Shown: positions 1 through 8,122, counted from the first letter of the stretch. The stretch is 15,106 nt of DNA from Dinoroseobacter sp034111085 (GCA_034111085.1 JAWUXZ010000022.1:1-15106), one strand, 5' to 3'. The notes: generated by a model from the letters alone, not told the origin. A program made the numbers and translations.

Positions 1-28
1 GGCCCCCCCCCGATGAGGCTAGGTTAGC

Positions 29-1744
29 TTACTCGGTGCGATACCAGTCAGCTACATTCCACAACTCGCTGTCCCACACGTTCAGCTGAACACCACCAAG
101 GGTGTTTGCATGTGCGGAAAGACGACCACGGTGAACCAGCGGGATCATTCCGCCTTCGATCACCATCATGTCGTTGAGTTCACGGCCAATACGGGCGCGC
201 TCAGCGAAATCAGCGGTCTTGGTCAGCTCAGTGTGCAGAGCGTCATAGGCCGGGTCACAGAAGCGGGAGATGTTCTCGCCCTGCCACTGGGTGTCTGGAC
301 GCGGTGCCTTATCGCACAGACCGTTGGCCAGATAGGCTTGTGGGTCGGTGCCGTTGAAGGTGTTAGCGTACATTTGCACGTCGGCGTAGAACTTCTGGAA
401 GGTGTCAGGTGAACCTGCGTCCCCACCAAAGAAGACAGACGAGTCGAGGTTGCGAAGTTCAACTTCGAGGCCGATCTGCTCCCACCACTGCTTGATCAGG
501 GCTTGGAAGTCCTGACGCACAGCGTTGGTCGAAGTTTGGTACAGGATGCTCATTGGCAAACCGTCCGGGGTTTCCCGTACGCCGTCGCCATCAGTGTCCA
601 CATAGCCAGCTGCTTCGAGCATGGCGTTTGCACCGTCGATGTCCTGGACGTCGCAAGACAGCGCCTCGGAGTTGAACGCTGCAGGTGCCGGAACCCAGTT
701 ACAGGTTACTTTACCAGCTTGGCCGTAACCGATTTCCACCAGAAGCGGACGGTCGATTGCCATGGACAATGCGTTATAGACTTCCGGGTCGCCGAGGAAC
801 GGATGCGGACGGATAACCGAACGCTCGTCTGGGCCAAGTGCCGAGTCTGGGTTGGTATTGTTGAGCATGATGCGCTCGACCAGTGGGCCAAAGCCAGCCA
901 CAGGTGTGCCGAGGCCACCCTCAGCCATTGCAGCAATTACGTCGGGTGCAAGTTGCAGGTTCCAAGCGTAATCGAACTCGCCGGTTTCCATGACCGCACG
1001 ACCAGCTGCGGTTGCGTCGCCGCCGCCTTTGAAGGTCACGGCCGCGAAGGCAGGCTTGCCCTCATGACGGAAGTTCTCGTTGGCAACCATCTGGATCACG
1101 GCGTTGGTGCGGAATTCCGTCACAACGAAGGGGCCAGTGCCAATTGGGTTGAAGTTCTGCTCGGTGCAGGTGGAGCCCGCTGCGCCCAAACAATCGGCGA
1201 ACTGAGCCGCTTGCAGGATGGGGCTTTCGCCGCCAACGAACGGACCATACGGATTAGGGGTCGGGCCTTCAAACGTTACAACAACCGTCAGGTCATCGGG
1301 GGTATCAACGCTGATCACGCCATCGAACTTGGTCTGCTGTGCGCAGCCGCCTTCAGGATGGGTGCAATAGTCATAGCTGAATTTCACGTCGGCGCTGGTG
1401 AACGCAGTGCCATCGGACCAAGTGATGCCCGGTGTGATGCTCCAAGTGATCGTGGTCAGGTCCTCGGACACGCCGCCATTGCCGACAGTCGGGACTTCGT
1501 TAACGAGCCATGGAACCAATTCGCCCAGCTCATTGTAGCGTGCAAGCGGCTCTAGGATCATCGAGGCAGCCTCAACGTCTTTTGTGCCACCCGACAGGAA
1601 CGGGTTCAAAGTTGACGGTGCCTGCCAATAGATGATGCGGACTTCGCCGTCGCGGCCACGGTCGCCCTCATGGGCAGCACCGAAGGCCATTGGGGCAATT
1701 GCCAGCATGGCAACGGCACCGAATAGCGCTGATTTCATTTGCAT
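29..1744 (-). CDS. Family-5 peptide ABC transporter substrate-binding protein
   Basis: Periplasmic binding protein of the DppA/OppA (SBP_bac_5) type, which delivers peptides or related solutes to an inner-membrane ABC importer. The 571-residue length is normal for the family. The start is set at 1744 (MQMKSALFG...) because AAGGAG lies 7 nt upstream and the product then begins with a classic Sec signal peptide: Lys4, a hydrophobic stretch 6-20, and a cleavage site near AFGA (about residues 20-24). An open frame extends upstream to 1882, but it would bury the signal peptide and has no ribosome site. Family features seen include the STLNPFLSGG segment after the signal peptide, the WSDGTAFTSADVKFS block and the FNPIGTGPF block. 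It is divergent from the ATPase/M20 operon, which suggests a shared function and a shared control region. The exact ligand cannot be read from sequence. The family call is firm; peptide specificity is inferred from the neighbours. Confidence 0.93.
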   Translation of the reverse strand: MQMKSALFGAVAMLAIAPMAFGAAHEGDRGRDGEVRIIYWQAPSTLNPFLSGGTKDVEAASMILEPLARYNELGELVPWLVNEVPTVGNGGVSEDLTTITWSITPGITWSDGTAFTSADVKFSYDYCTHPEGGCAQQTKFDGVISVDTPDDLTVVVTFEGPTPNPYGPFVGGESPILQAAQFADCLGAAGSTCTEQNFNPIGTGPFVVTEFRTNAVIQMVANENFRHEGKPAFAAVTFKGGGDATAAGRAVMETGEFDYAWNLQLAPDVIAAMAEGGLGTPVAGFGPLVERIMLNNTNPDSALGPDERSVIRPHPFLGDPEVYNALSMAIDRPLLVEIGYGQAGKVTCNWVPAPAAFNSEALSCDVQDIDGANAMLEAAGYVDTDGDGVRETPDGLPMSILYQTSTNAVRQDFQALIKQWWEQIGLEVELRNLDSSVFFGGDAGSPDTFQKFYADVQMYANTFNGTDPQAYLANGLCDKAPRPDTQWQGENISRFCDPAYDALHTELTKTADFAERARIGRELNDMMVIEGGMIPLVHRGRLSAHANTLGGVQLNVWDSELWNVADWYRTE

Positions 1745-2104
1745 ATTTAACTCCTTGATGGACACGTAAATGCCTCTGGTCGTGATGGTCCGATCCGTCC
1801 TTAGAAAGCCATTGAAGCGCGAGCGCTCCGCTGTCCTTCCGGTCGATACCAGCCAAGTAAGGTACGGAAAGAACCGTACCACAGAGGACTAGTCAGACTG
1901 AGTTGCGACCAAATTGCAAGCACTGCCGCAAGATTGAGCAGACCAAATGCCCCTATTTCCTGCATTGCACTTGTGGGCACGCTACTTTTTTAATCACCCG
2001 CTTGACCTTTCGACCTAAGCGCGGGCAGGGTTTGACTTGGCTAACCCGCTGGCCGCAGATAGAGACAGCGCCCCGAATAGAGGGCCACCTCACAGGGAAA
2101 AAAT
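1745..2104. promoter_or_regulatory. Divergent control region between binding protein and ATPase operon
   Basis: This 360-bp gap separates the two divergent transport genes and holds no convincing gene. On the minus strand AAGGAG (about 1752-1757) serves the binding protein. A perfect dyad lies at 1861-1880. On the plus strand TTGACT (2032-2037) followed by CAGATA (2056-2061, 18-nt spacer) is a possible sigma-70 promoter for the ATPase gene, with GGGAAAAAAT just before its ATG. The promoter assignment is weak; the divergent layout is certain. Confidence 0.45.
1861..1880. repeat. Perfect 7-bp inverted repeat upstream of binding protein
   Basis: GGTACGG (1861-1867) and CCGTACC (1874-1880) flank AAAGAA. 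The dyad lies 117 nt upstream of the binding-protein start. It could be a regulator operator or a leader hairpin; no T-run follows, so it is not an obvious terminator. Confidence 0.5.
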
Positions 2105-3952
2105 ATGCTCGACCATGATCCGACCGGCCCGGTCGCCTCGATACGTAATCTTCAGGTCTCGTTTCAGACCAAAGATGGCCCTGTCGTCGGCGTCAAAGAT
2201 ATCAGTTTCGACATCGCACCTGGCGAAACCGTATGCGTGGTTGGCGAATCTGGCTCCGGCAAGTCCGTCTCGGCACTGTCGCTGATGCGGCTGGTAGAGT
2301 TTGGTGGCGGCCACATTACAGGCGGCCAGCTGCTGTTTGATCGCGGCCCTGCCGGGCGCTTGGACATGGCCGATACCGACCCTGAGCTGGCCCGGACGAT
2401 TCGCGGCAACGAGATCGGGATGATCTTCCAAGAGCCTATGACAGCGCTGAACCCGGTCTTCACCATTGGTAAACAACTTGCCGAAGGCCTGATGCTGCAC
2501 AAAGGGCTCAATACCAAAGAGGCAGAGGTCAAAGTCCTTGATTTGCTGCGCCAAGTCCGCATTCCCGAACCCGAACGCCGCTTGACCCAATACCCCCACG
2601 AGTTGTCCGGCGGGATGCGCCAGCGCGTTGTGATCGCCATGGCCTTGGCCTGCGAGCCACGCTTGCTGATCGCAGACGAGCCGACCACAGCACTCGACGT
2701 GACGATCCAAGCCGAAATCCTCGCGCTGATCGACCGCTTGAAGCGCGAAACGGGCACAGCAGTCTTATTTATCACCCATGATATGGCGGTGGTTGCACAG
2801 ATGGCCGACCGCGTCGTCGTGATGTTTCGCGGCGAGAAGGTCGAAGAGGGCACCGTCGAGGAGGTCTTCGAGAACCCGAAGATGGACTATACCAAGGCGC
2901 TGCTAGCGGCTGTCCCGAAGCTGGGCGAGATGACCGGCAAAGACGCGCCCGAGCCGATGCGCCTGATTGGCGAGCCGGCCCCAGTGCCGATTGCGCCCAC
3001 CCACGAGCCCGGCGAAAAACCGATCCTTGAGGTTAAGCACCTGATCACGCGCTTTCCGGTGCGCGGCGGCTTCTTCCGGCGCATCGTGGCCAATGTCCAC
3101 GCCGTTGAGGATCTGTCGTTTAGCATCCCGCGCGGTGAAACCCTTAGCCTTGTAGGCGAAAGCGGGTGCGGCAAGTCCAGCGCTGGCCGGTCGATCCTGC
3201 GGTTGGTGGAGCCTTTATCTGGCGAGATCAGCCTGAACGGTGAGGACGTTATGGCGATGGCGCCCGAGCGTTTGCGCCAATCGCGTGCCGATATGCAGAT
3301 GATTTTCCAAGACCCGTTTGCCTCGCTTAACCCGATGATGCGCTTGGTTGAACAAGTGGCTGAGCCGATGAAGAACTTCGGCAACAAGTCCAAATCCGAG
3401 ATCAAAGACCGGGTTGCGATGCTGTTTGACCGGGTAGAGCTGCCGCGCAGTTTCCTCTACCGCTATCCGCATGAATTGTCTGGCGGCCAACGCCAGCGCG
3501 TCGCCATTGCGCGCGCCTTGGCACTGAACCCCAAGCTGATCATCGCGGATGAAGCGGTCTCGGCGCTCGATGTGTCCGTGCAAGCCCAAGTGCTGAACCT
3601 GCTGCTGGAACTGCAAGCCGATCTGGGCATCTCGATGCTGTTTATCAGTCACGACATGGCCGTGGTGGAGCGCGTATCGCACCGCGTCGGCGTTATGTTT
3701 CTGGGACGGATCGTCGAGACGGGCACCCGCAGGCAGGTCTTCGAGAACCCGCTTCATCCCTATACCAAGCAGCTGATGTCCGCCGTTCCGCGTGCTGATC
3801 CGCGCAACAAGACCATCGGCATGGAGCTGAATTTCAGACCAATCCCCTCGCCGATCTTCTCGATCGAGCATCAGGCCGAGCCAAGCGTCTATGACGATAT
3901 GGGCGACGGGCATTTGGTGCTGAAGGGCAATTGGGGCGGGTTTGAGCACTAG
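2105..3952 (+). CDS. Fused two-domain peptide ABC transporter ATP-binding protein (DppD-DppF type)
   Basis: A single 615-residue chain carries both nucleotide-binding domains that power a dipeptide/oligopeptide importer on the cytoplasmic face of the inner membrane. Domain 1 has Walker A GESGSGKS (47-54), signature LSGGMRQ (167-173), Walker B LLIADEP (187-193) and the H-loop His225. Domain 2 has Walker A GESGCGKS (351-358), signature LSGGQRQ (458-464), a Walker B region ending ADEAVSALD (481-489) and H-loop His516. Each half ends in the oligopeptide-type C-terminal segment (DYTKALLAAVP and HPYTKQLMSAVP). The second Walker B has DEA where DEP is usual; the catalytic Glu is kept. The start ATG at 2105 follows GGGAAAAAAT. 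It is the first gene of an operon with the two M20 hydrolases. Partner permeases are absent from the window. Confidence 0.95.
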   Translation: MLDHDPTGPVASIRNLQVSFQTKDGPVVGVKDISFDIAPGETVCVVGESGSGKSVSALSLMRLVEFGGGHITGGQLLFDRGPAGRLDMADTDPELARTIRGNEIGMIFQEPMTALNPVFTIGKQLAEGLMLHKGLNTKEAEVKVLDLLRQVRIPEPERRLTQYPHELSGGMRQRVVIAMALACEPRLLIADEPTTALDVTIQAEILALIDRLKRETGTAVLFITHDMAVVAQMADRVVVMFRGEKVEEGTVEEVFENPKMDYTKALLAAVPKLGEMTGKDAPEPMRLIGEPAPVPIAPTHEPGEKPILEVKHLITRFPVRGGFFRRIVANVHAVEDLSFSIPRGETLSLVGESGCGKSSAGRSILRLVEPLSGEISLNGEDVMAMAPERLRQSRADMQMIFQDPFASLNPMMRLVEQVAEPMKNFGNKSKSEIKDRVAMLFDRVELPRSFLYRYPHELSGGQRQRVAIARALALNPKLIIADEAVSALDVSVQAQVLNLLLELQADLGISMLFISHDMAVVERVSHRVGVMFLGRIVETGTRRQVFENPLHPYTKQLMSAVPRADPRNKTIGMELNFRPIPSPIFSIEHQAEPSVYDDMGDGHLVLKGNWGGFEH

Positions 3953-3955
3953 ATC

Positions 3956-5122
3956 ATGACCACCCCGACCCTCACGCCTCGCGCCTTGCTTGAACATCTT
4001 GTCAGCTTTCCAACCGTCAGCCGCGACAGCAATCTGCCCCTGACCGATTGGGTGCAGAATTACCTGTCATCCCACGGGATCGAGAGCCACCGCCAACTCG
4101 ACGAGACCGGGCAGAAAGCCTCGATCTACGCCCATGTCGGACCCATGGAGGATGGCGGCGTCCTGCTATCTGGACATACCGATGTTGTGCCCGTGGACGG
4201 CCAAGACTGGACGACCGACCCGTTTGAGGTGACCGAAAAAGACGGCAAGCTATATGGGCGCGGCACCTGCGATATGAAGGGCTTCGACGCGCTGGCCATC
4301 TGGGCGCTGGTGGAGGCCTCAAAGCGCGACCTCAAGCGCCCGTTGCAGATCGCATTGACCCGCGACGAGGAAATCGGCTGCCTTGGCGAGCCGGTCCTGA
4401 TCCCCGAAATGCTGGGCGTTATCCCGCGGGCCGAAGCTGTGATCGTGGGCGAGCCGTCCTCGATGCGCGTCGTCACGGGCCACAAAGGCGGGATCGGCAT
4501 CACCACCCATGTGCACGGGTTCGAGGTGCATTCGTCGTTGATGCACACAGGCGTCTCAGCGATCCTCGAGGCGGCGAAGCTGATAGATTTCGCCACGACA
4601 CTGAACGCCCAGAACCGCGCCAAGCCTGTGTCCGAGATCGCCGCGATGTTCGACCCGCCATGGACCACCGCCCATGTCGGCGTCATCCAAGGCGGCACCG
4701 CCCATAATATCACTGCCAAAGACTGCATCTTCGGTTTTGATTTTCGCGCTGTGCCGGGCGAGGAACTGTCTGATTGGGCGCAGGTCTACCGCGATAAAGT
4801 TGCCGAGGTGGAGCGTGAGATGCAGGCGGTCGTGCCCGACACGAAGATCGTGCTGGAGCAGCGCTTTGACGTGCCGCCGCTGCAGCCCGAAACAGATGGG
4901 GCTGCCGAAGTGCTCGCCCGCGCGCTGACCGGTGACAATGCGACAAACGTCGTCAGCTACGGCACCGAGGCTGGTCAATTCCAGCAGGGGGGCTATTCTG
5001 CTGTTGTGTGCGGGCCCGGCGATATCGCCCAAGCCCACCAACCAGACGAGTTTATAGAAATTTCGCAATTCAACGCAGGTCAGGCTTTCATGGAAAAGCT
5101 CGTTGACCGCTTGAGCACTTGA
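3956..5122 (+). CDS. argE: M20 metallopeptidase, acetylornithine deacetylase (ArgE) type
   Basis: Cytoplasmic di-zinc amidohydrolase of family M20A, 388 residues, full length. Metal-site motifs are visible: SGHTDVVPVDG (His74, Asp76), GRGTCDMKG (Asp106), DEEIGCLG (catalytic/bridging Glu138-Glu139), VGEPS (Glu166) and the C-terminal CGPGDIAQAHQPDE (His361). The family is best known for hydrolysing N-acetylornithine in arginine synthesis. Here, placed 3 nt after a peptide-transporter ATPase and just before a second M20 enzyme, a role in deacylating imported N-acyl amino acids or peptides is at least as likely; that role is inferred. The small gap points to translational coupling with the ATPase gene. 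ArgE-like membership is clear, but the substrate is uncertain. Confidence 0.85.
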   Translation: MTTPTLTPRALLEHLVSFPTVSRDSNLPLTDWVQNYLSSHGIESHRQLDETGQKASIYAHVGPMEDGGVLLSGHTDVVPVDGQDWTTDPFEVTEKDGKLYGRGTCDMKGFDALAIWALVEASKRDLKRPLQIALTRDEEIGCLGEPVLIPEMLGVIPRAEAVIVGEPSSMRVVTGHKGGIGITTHVHGFEVHSSLMHTGVSAILEAAKLIDFATTLNAQNRAKPVSEIAAMFDPPWTTAHVGVIQGGTAHNITAKDCIFGFDFRAVPGEELSDWAQVYRDKVAEVEREMQAVVPDTKIVLEQRFDVPPLQPETDGAAEVLARALTGDNATNVVSYGTEAGQFQQGGYSAVVCGPGDIAQAHQPDEFIEISQFNAGQAFMEKLVDRLST

Positions 5123-5135
5123 AGGAGAGGCTGTG

Positions 5136-6302
5136 ATGCCCGTTAAGAATCGTTTTGCCGAAATGCTGCCCGAAATCACCGAATGGCGCCGCGACTTTCA
5201 CGAGAACCCAGAGCTCCTGTTCGAGGTGCACCGCACCGCCGGGATCGTGGCCGAGAAGCTTAAAGAATTCGGCGTCGACGAGATCGTCACCGGGATGGGC
5301 CGCACCGGGGTTGTTGGCGTCATCAAAGGCAAGACCAACACCTCCGGCAAGGTCATCGGGCTGCGCGCTGACATGGATGCGCTGCCGATCTTTGAGGATA
5401 CCGGGCTTGAGTATGCCTCCAAAACACCGGGCGCGATGCATGCCTGCGGCCATGACGGGCACACCGCGATGCTGCTGGGTGCGGCCAAATACCTATCCGA
5501 GACCCGCAATTTCGATGGCACAGCCATCGTCATATTCCAGCCCGCCGAAGAAGGTGGCGGTGGGGGCCGCGAGATGGTCGAGGACGGCTTGATGGACAAG
5601 TTCGGCATCGACGAGGTCTACGGTATGCACAACTGGCCCGGCCAGCCTGTCGGTGAATTCTCGATCCGGTCGGGCGCGTTCTTTGCGGCTGCCGATCTGT
5701 TCACGATCACGGTCACGGGCAAAGGTGGCCATGCCGCCAAGCCCCAAGAAACCGTCGACACCACGGTTATTGCGTCTCACATCGTGCTGGCGCTGCAAAC
5801 CATCGTGTCGCGCAACCTTGACCCGATCAAACAGCTCGTCGTTTCTGTCACCAGCTTCGAGACCGAAAGCAAAGCCCACAACGTGATCCCAGAGACTGTG
5901 ACTATGAAAGGCACGGTGCGCACGCTCGCCCTTGACGTCCAAGACATGGCCCAAGCGCGCTTGACCGAGATTGTCGAGCGCACGGCACAGGCCTTTGGCG
6001 GTTCGGCCTCAGTCGATTACCTGCGCAACTATCCGGTGATGGTGAACTCCGAAGATCAGACCGCATTTGCCGCCGAGGTCGCAGTGTCCGTGTCTGGCGA
6101 TTGCGACACCAATGCGCCGCTGGTAATGGGCGGCGAGGACTTCTCGTTTCTGTCGAATGCGCGCCCGGGTGCTTATATCCTCGTGGGCAATGGCGACACG
6201 GCCGCGGTACATCACCCCAAATACAATTTCTCCGACGAAGCAATCCCGGCGGGCTGCTCGTGGTATGCCGAAGTTGTGGAACAGCGGATGCCAGCGGCTT
6301 GA
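5136..6302 (+). CDS. M20D amidohydrolase (hippurate hydrolase-like)
   Basis: Zinc/manganese-dependent amidohydrolase of the HipO/IAA-amino-acid hydrolase group, 388 residues. Motifs in order: WRRDFHENPEL (18-27), LRADMDALP (76-84), MHACGHDGHT (Cys104, His106), FQPAEEG (Glu138-Glu139), YGMHNWP (His165), GKGGHAAKP in the lid domain (195-203), and VHHPKYNFSDE with the last metal-ligand His (359/360). The start ATG 5136 is chosen because AAGGAG (5122-5127) sits 8 nt upstream; a GTG at 5133 is possible but too close. It follows the ArgE-like gene by 13 nt and ends the operon. It likely cleaves the acyl group from N-acyl amino acids. It may share substrates with its M20 neighbour, although the two belong to different subfamilies. 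Confidence 0.9.
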   Translation: MPVKNRFAEMLPEITEWRRDFHENPELLFEVHRTAGIVAEKLKEFGVDEIVTGMGRTGVVGVIKGKTNTSGKVIGLRADMDALPIFEDTGLEYASKTPGAMHACGHDGHTAMLLGAAKYLSETRNFDGTAIVIFQPAEEGGGGGREMVEDGLMDKFGIDEVYGMHNWPGQPVGEFSIRSGAFFAAADLFTITVTGKGGHAAKPQETVDTTVIASHIVLALQTIVSRNLDPIKQLVVSVTSFETESKAHNVIPETVTMKGTVRTLALDVQDMAQARLTEIVERTAQAFGGSASVDYLRNYPVMVNSEDQTAFAAEVAVSVSGDCDTNAPLVMGGEDFSFLSNARPGAYILVGNGDTAAVHHPKYNFSDEAIPAGCSWYAEVVEQRMPAA

Positions 6303-6322
6303 TTTAGCGCTGACGAAGGACC

Positions 6323-6364
6323 GAGGCCACGGACCCGCGAAACGTGTCGCAGGACCGTGGCCTC
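6323..6364 (+). terminator. Possible hairpin terminator after the M20 operon
   Basis: A perfect 10-bp inverted repeat, GAGGCCACGG (6323-6332) and CCGTGGCCTC (6355-6364), has a small GCG/CGC stem inside its 22-nt loop. It starts 20 nt after the amidohydrolase stop. No T-run follows, so it would be Rho-assisted or act as an mRNA 3' end stabiliser. Confidence 0.5.
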
Positions 6365-6620
6365 AGCCCCGTCGTAACTTGGCGCACCCGAAATATTGGG
6401 AACAACGAGGGGGCCAAGACTGCTGAGGCCGATCAATAGCCAACCCCCATGTTCAATATAGAACAGTCTCTCGATTGGGAACATCACCCGGATGGGTGAT
6501 AAGCTATAATTCCTGACGATTTCGCTCTGACTGCTGACCCGGCGCGCTGTTTGCAAAGCGCCTCTTGGCAGCGAAAGCGTTTTAACCTCATATAAGTGCG
6601 ACATTAGAAGGATTTCGCCC
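6365..6620 (+). promoter_or_regulatory. Upstream region of sbtB with two dyads and a TATAAT box
   Basis: No gene is supported here. TGTTC (6450-6454) and GAACA (6461-6465) form one dyad with a 6-nt spacer. ATCACCC (6483-6489) and GGGTGAT (6494-6500) form a second with spacer GGAT. A TATAAT box follows at 6505-6510, placing the second dyad where it could control a promoter. No good -35 box sits at standard spacing, which would fit activator dependence. AGAAGGA (6606-6612) is the ribosome site of the next gene. Function is inferred from position only. Confidence 0.4.
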
Positions 6621-6947
6621 GTGACCCATCAGGCTTGGAAGACCGTCATCATCACGGAAAAGTTACTGGTGGACCGCGTGGCCGAAATTATCGAAGCCAA
6701 TGGCGGCACTGGCTACACCTATGTGTCGGCTGGCGGTAAAGGCAGTCGCGGCAAGCGTGCCACGACCGACCGTGCGGCAGTGGTGGACGGGCTAAGCAAC
6801 GTCAAGATTGAGGTAATTACGCCCGATCATGCGAGCGCCGAAGCGATTGCCGAGGCCGTGGCCGCGCAGTTTTTCGAGAACTTCTCGGGCATCACTTACC
6901 TTGAGCCCGTTGAGATTCTGCGCCAGCATAAGTTCGTGCCAGCCTAA
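6621..6947 (+). CDS. sbtB: PII-like signalling protein, SbtB type
   Basis: A 108-residue cytoplasmic PII-superfamily protein. In cyanobacteria SbtB binds adenine nucleotides including cAMP and controls the bicarbonate transporter SbtA. Seen here: the beta-alpha start KTVIITEKLLVDRVAEIIE (7-25), the GGKGSRGKR element typical of the SbtB T-loop (38-46), the NVKIEVIT strand (60-67) and FFENFSGITYLEPVEIL (84-100). The start is GTG with AGAAGGA 8 nt upstream. It ends HKFVPA and lacks the C-terminal cysteine pair (R-loop) of Synechocystis-type SbtB. The sbtA homologue lies 44 nt away on the opposite strand, tail to tail, which supports the SbtB call over the ammonium-linked GlnB/GlnK call. The gene appears intact even though sbtA is not. 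Confidence 0.8.
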   Translation: MTHQAWKTVIITEKLLVDRVAEIIEANGGTGYTYVSAGGKGSRGKRATTDRAAVVDGLSNVKIEVITPDHASAEAIAEAVAAQFFENFSGITYLEPVEILRQHKFVPA

Positions 6948-6991
6948 AAATGCCCGGAGCCGGCGTGTTTTTGGGGCCCCTAAAACCGAGC

Positions 6992-7993
6992 CTAGAAAAT
7001 CGCTTCGGCCATCGCAATGAACAGCGGAATACCAATCGCGATCGCGACCGGCGTGCCTACGGATGTGGACGAACCGATATAGCTCGACGGGTTTGCTGAC
7101 GGGATCGCCGCACGCAATGTGGGCGGGCCGGAAATGTCGGAACTGGACGCAGCAATCACCGCTAAAAGCACCACGCCGCCGGGGCTGAATCCCGTGACTA
7201 TATGGGCGACATAGCCCAAGCCAAAGCCCATCAAGCCGTGGATCAGCGGGGCGGCGACGCCGTAGACCACATACCAATGGGCGACGCGGCGCATCTCGTT
7301 CAGGCGCTGATATGCTTCCATTCCCATGATCAGCATCAAGACCGACAAGAAGCCCCGGAACAGTGGATCGTAGAAGCTGTCAAACACGCGCTCAGGCCGT
7401 GTCAGCAGCCCCAATGCAAGGCCCAGCAGAAGCGCCGATAGCGCCCGAGCCTTGCAGACTTTCCTTGACGATGGGCCACAGCTTTACCTTGGCCGCTTTA
7501 CCGCCGGTTTGCTTGGCTTTGTGCAGGTTTGCCAACACTATAGCCAGGAGAAGGGCCGGGATGTCCATGAACGGATAGAGCGCTGGAACCCACGCCTCAT
7601 AGGCTACGTTCGCCTCATCCAAGACCACCATAGCCGCCGCAAAGGTCGAGGCAGAAACCGCGCCAAACAGACCCGCCGTCGCAATCGCATCCTCGGTCTT
7701 CACGCCCGGTAAGTAGGCCAGCGTGTAGCGGCCAATGGCGACAATCGCGAGCCCGAGAATCACCGAGATCAACGCAGGCAGCGCCATATCAGCAAGCTCG
7801 GCCTCGCGGATTTCCATGCCACCCTTAATGCCAATGCGCAGCAGCAACATGAACACGATGAACTGGTAGATTGCGCTCGGGATTTGTAGTTTTGAGCCGA
7901 ACGCGCTAGCAGCATACCGCCCACCAGGAAACCAAGCGTTGGGCTTTGCAACTGCGAGGCAAACCGGGCGAAAAAGTCGAGCAGAAGCTCCAT
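6992..7993 (-). pseudogene. sbtA: SbtA-type sodium-dependent bicarbonate permease, broken by two frameshifts
   Basis: Three pieces in two frames rebuild one inner-membrane permease. Piece 1 begins at ATG 7993 (MELLLDFFARFASQLQSP). Piece 2, in another frame, carries FMLLLRIGIKGGMEIRE, LAYLPGVKTEDAIATAGLFGAVSASTFAAA and PFMDIPALLLAIVLANLHKAK. Piece 3, back in the first frame, carries LLTRPERVFDSFYDPLFRG, SPGGVVLLAVIAASSSDISGPP and PVAIAIGIPLFIAMAEAIF. The switch near 7901-7910 needs one base added, or two removed: after GGMLLA the good reading continues FGSKLQIPSAIYQF in the other frame. The switch near 7425-7442 needs one base removed, probably in a GGG run after VKESLQG. The total span is 1002 nt, equal to 333 residues, a normal SbtA length, so nothing else seems lost. 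Either it is a recent pseudogene or the assembly has two indel errors. The family call is strong; the broken state depends on sequence accuracy. Confidence 0.8.
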
Positions 7994-8100
7994 TGGCAGT
8001 CTCTCAGCTAAGTTTTCGTCGGGGGTGGCTTGTCGTGATGGGTTTTGCGGGCAGGGTCAATCGGGTATCAGCCGCAGCCCGTTTCGCAGGTGATCTCGCT

Positions 8101-8122
8101 ACGGCTTGGGTCACGGCTTGGG
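8101..8122. repeat. Short tandem repeat after the kinase gene
   Basis: ACGGCTTGGG occurs at 8101-8110 and again at 8113-8122, separated by TC, giving a 12-bp period. It sits between the kinase stop (8129) and the sbtA start. Function unknown. Confidence 0.6.

Noticed and set aside
1..28. C-run at the left edge considered as a terminator
   Set aside because: No stem can be built within the available bases; the sequence is cut by the window edge.
503..1555. Long plus-strand open frame of 350 codons inside the binding-protein gene
   Set aside because: It lies antisense to a recognisable family-5 binding protein and shows no family motifs; high G+C genes often give such shadows.
1745..1882. Upstream extension of the binding-protein frame by 46 codons
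   Set aside because: It has no ribosome site and would bury a clear signal peptide; AAGGAG sits right before the ATG at 1744.
3215..3997. 260-codon minus-strand frame across the ATPase gene
   Set aside because: It is antisense to the second nucleotide-binding domain, is rich in His/Arg/Gln in a shadow-like way, and has no motif.
6450..6465. GTTC-N6-GAAC considered as a LexA site
   Set aside because: The alphaproteobacterial LexA box is a direct GTTC-N7-GTTC repeat; the orientation and spacing here differ.
6212..6604. 130-codon minus-strand frame over the sbtB upstream region
   Set aside because: It runs through the M20D 3' end and the dyads, has no ribosome site, and has no recognisable protein character.
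6968..6985. Palindrome around GGGGCCCC with flanking T and A runs between sbtB and sbtA, considered as a bidirectional terminator
   Set aside because: The palindrome has no loop and carries one mismatch pair, so a stable hairpin of normal form is doubtful.
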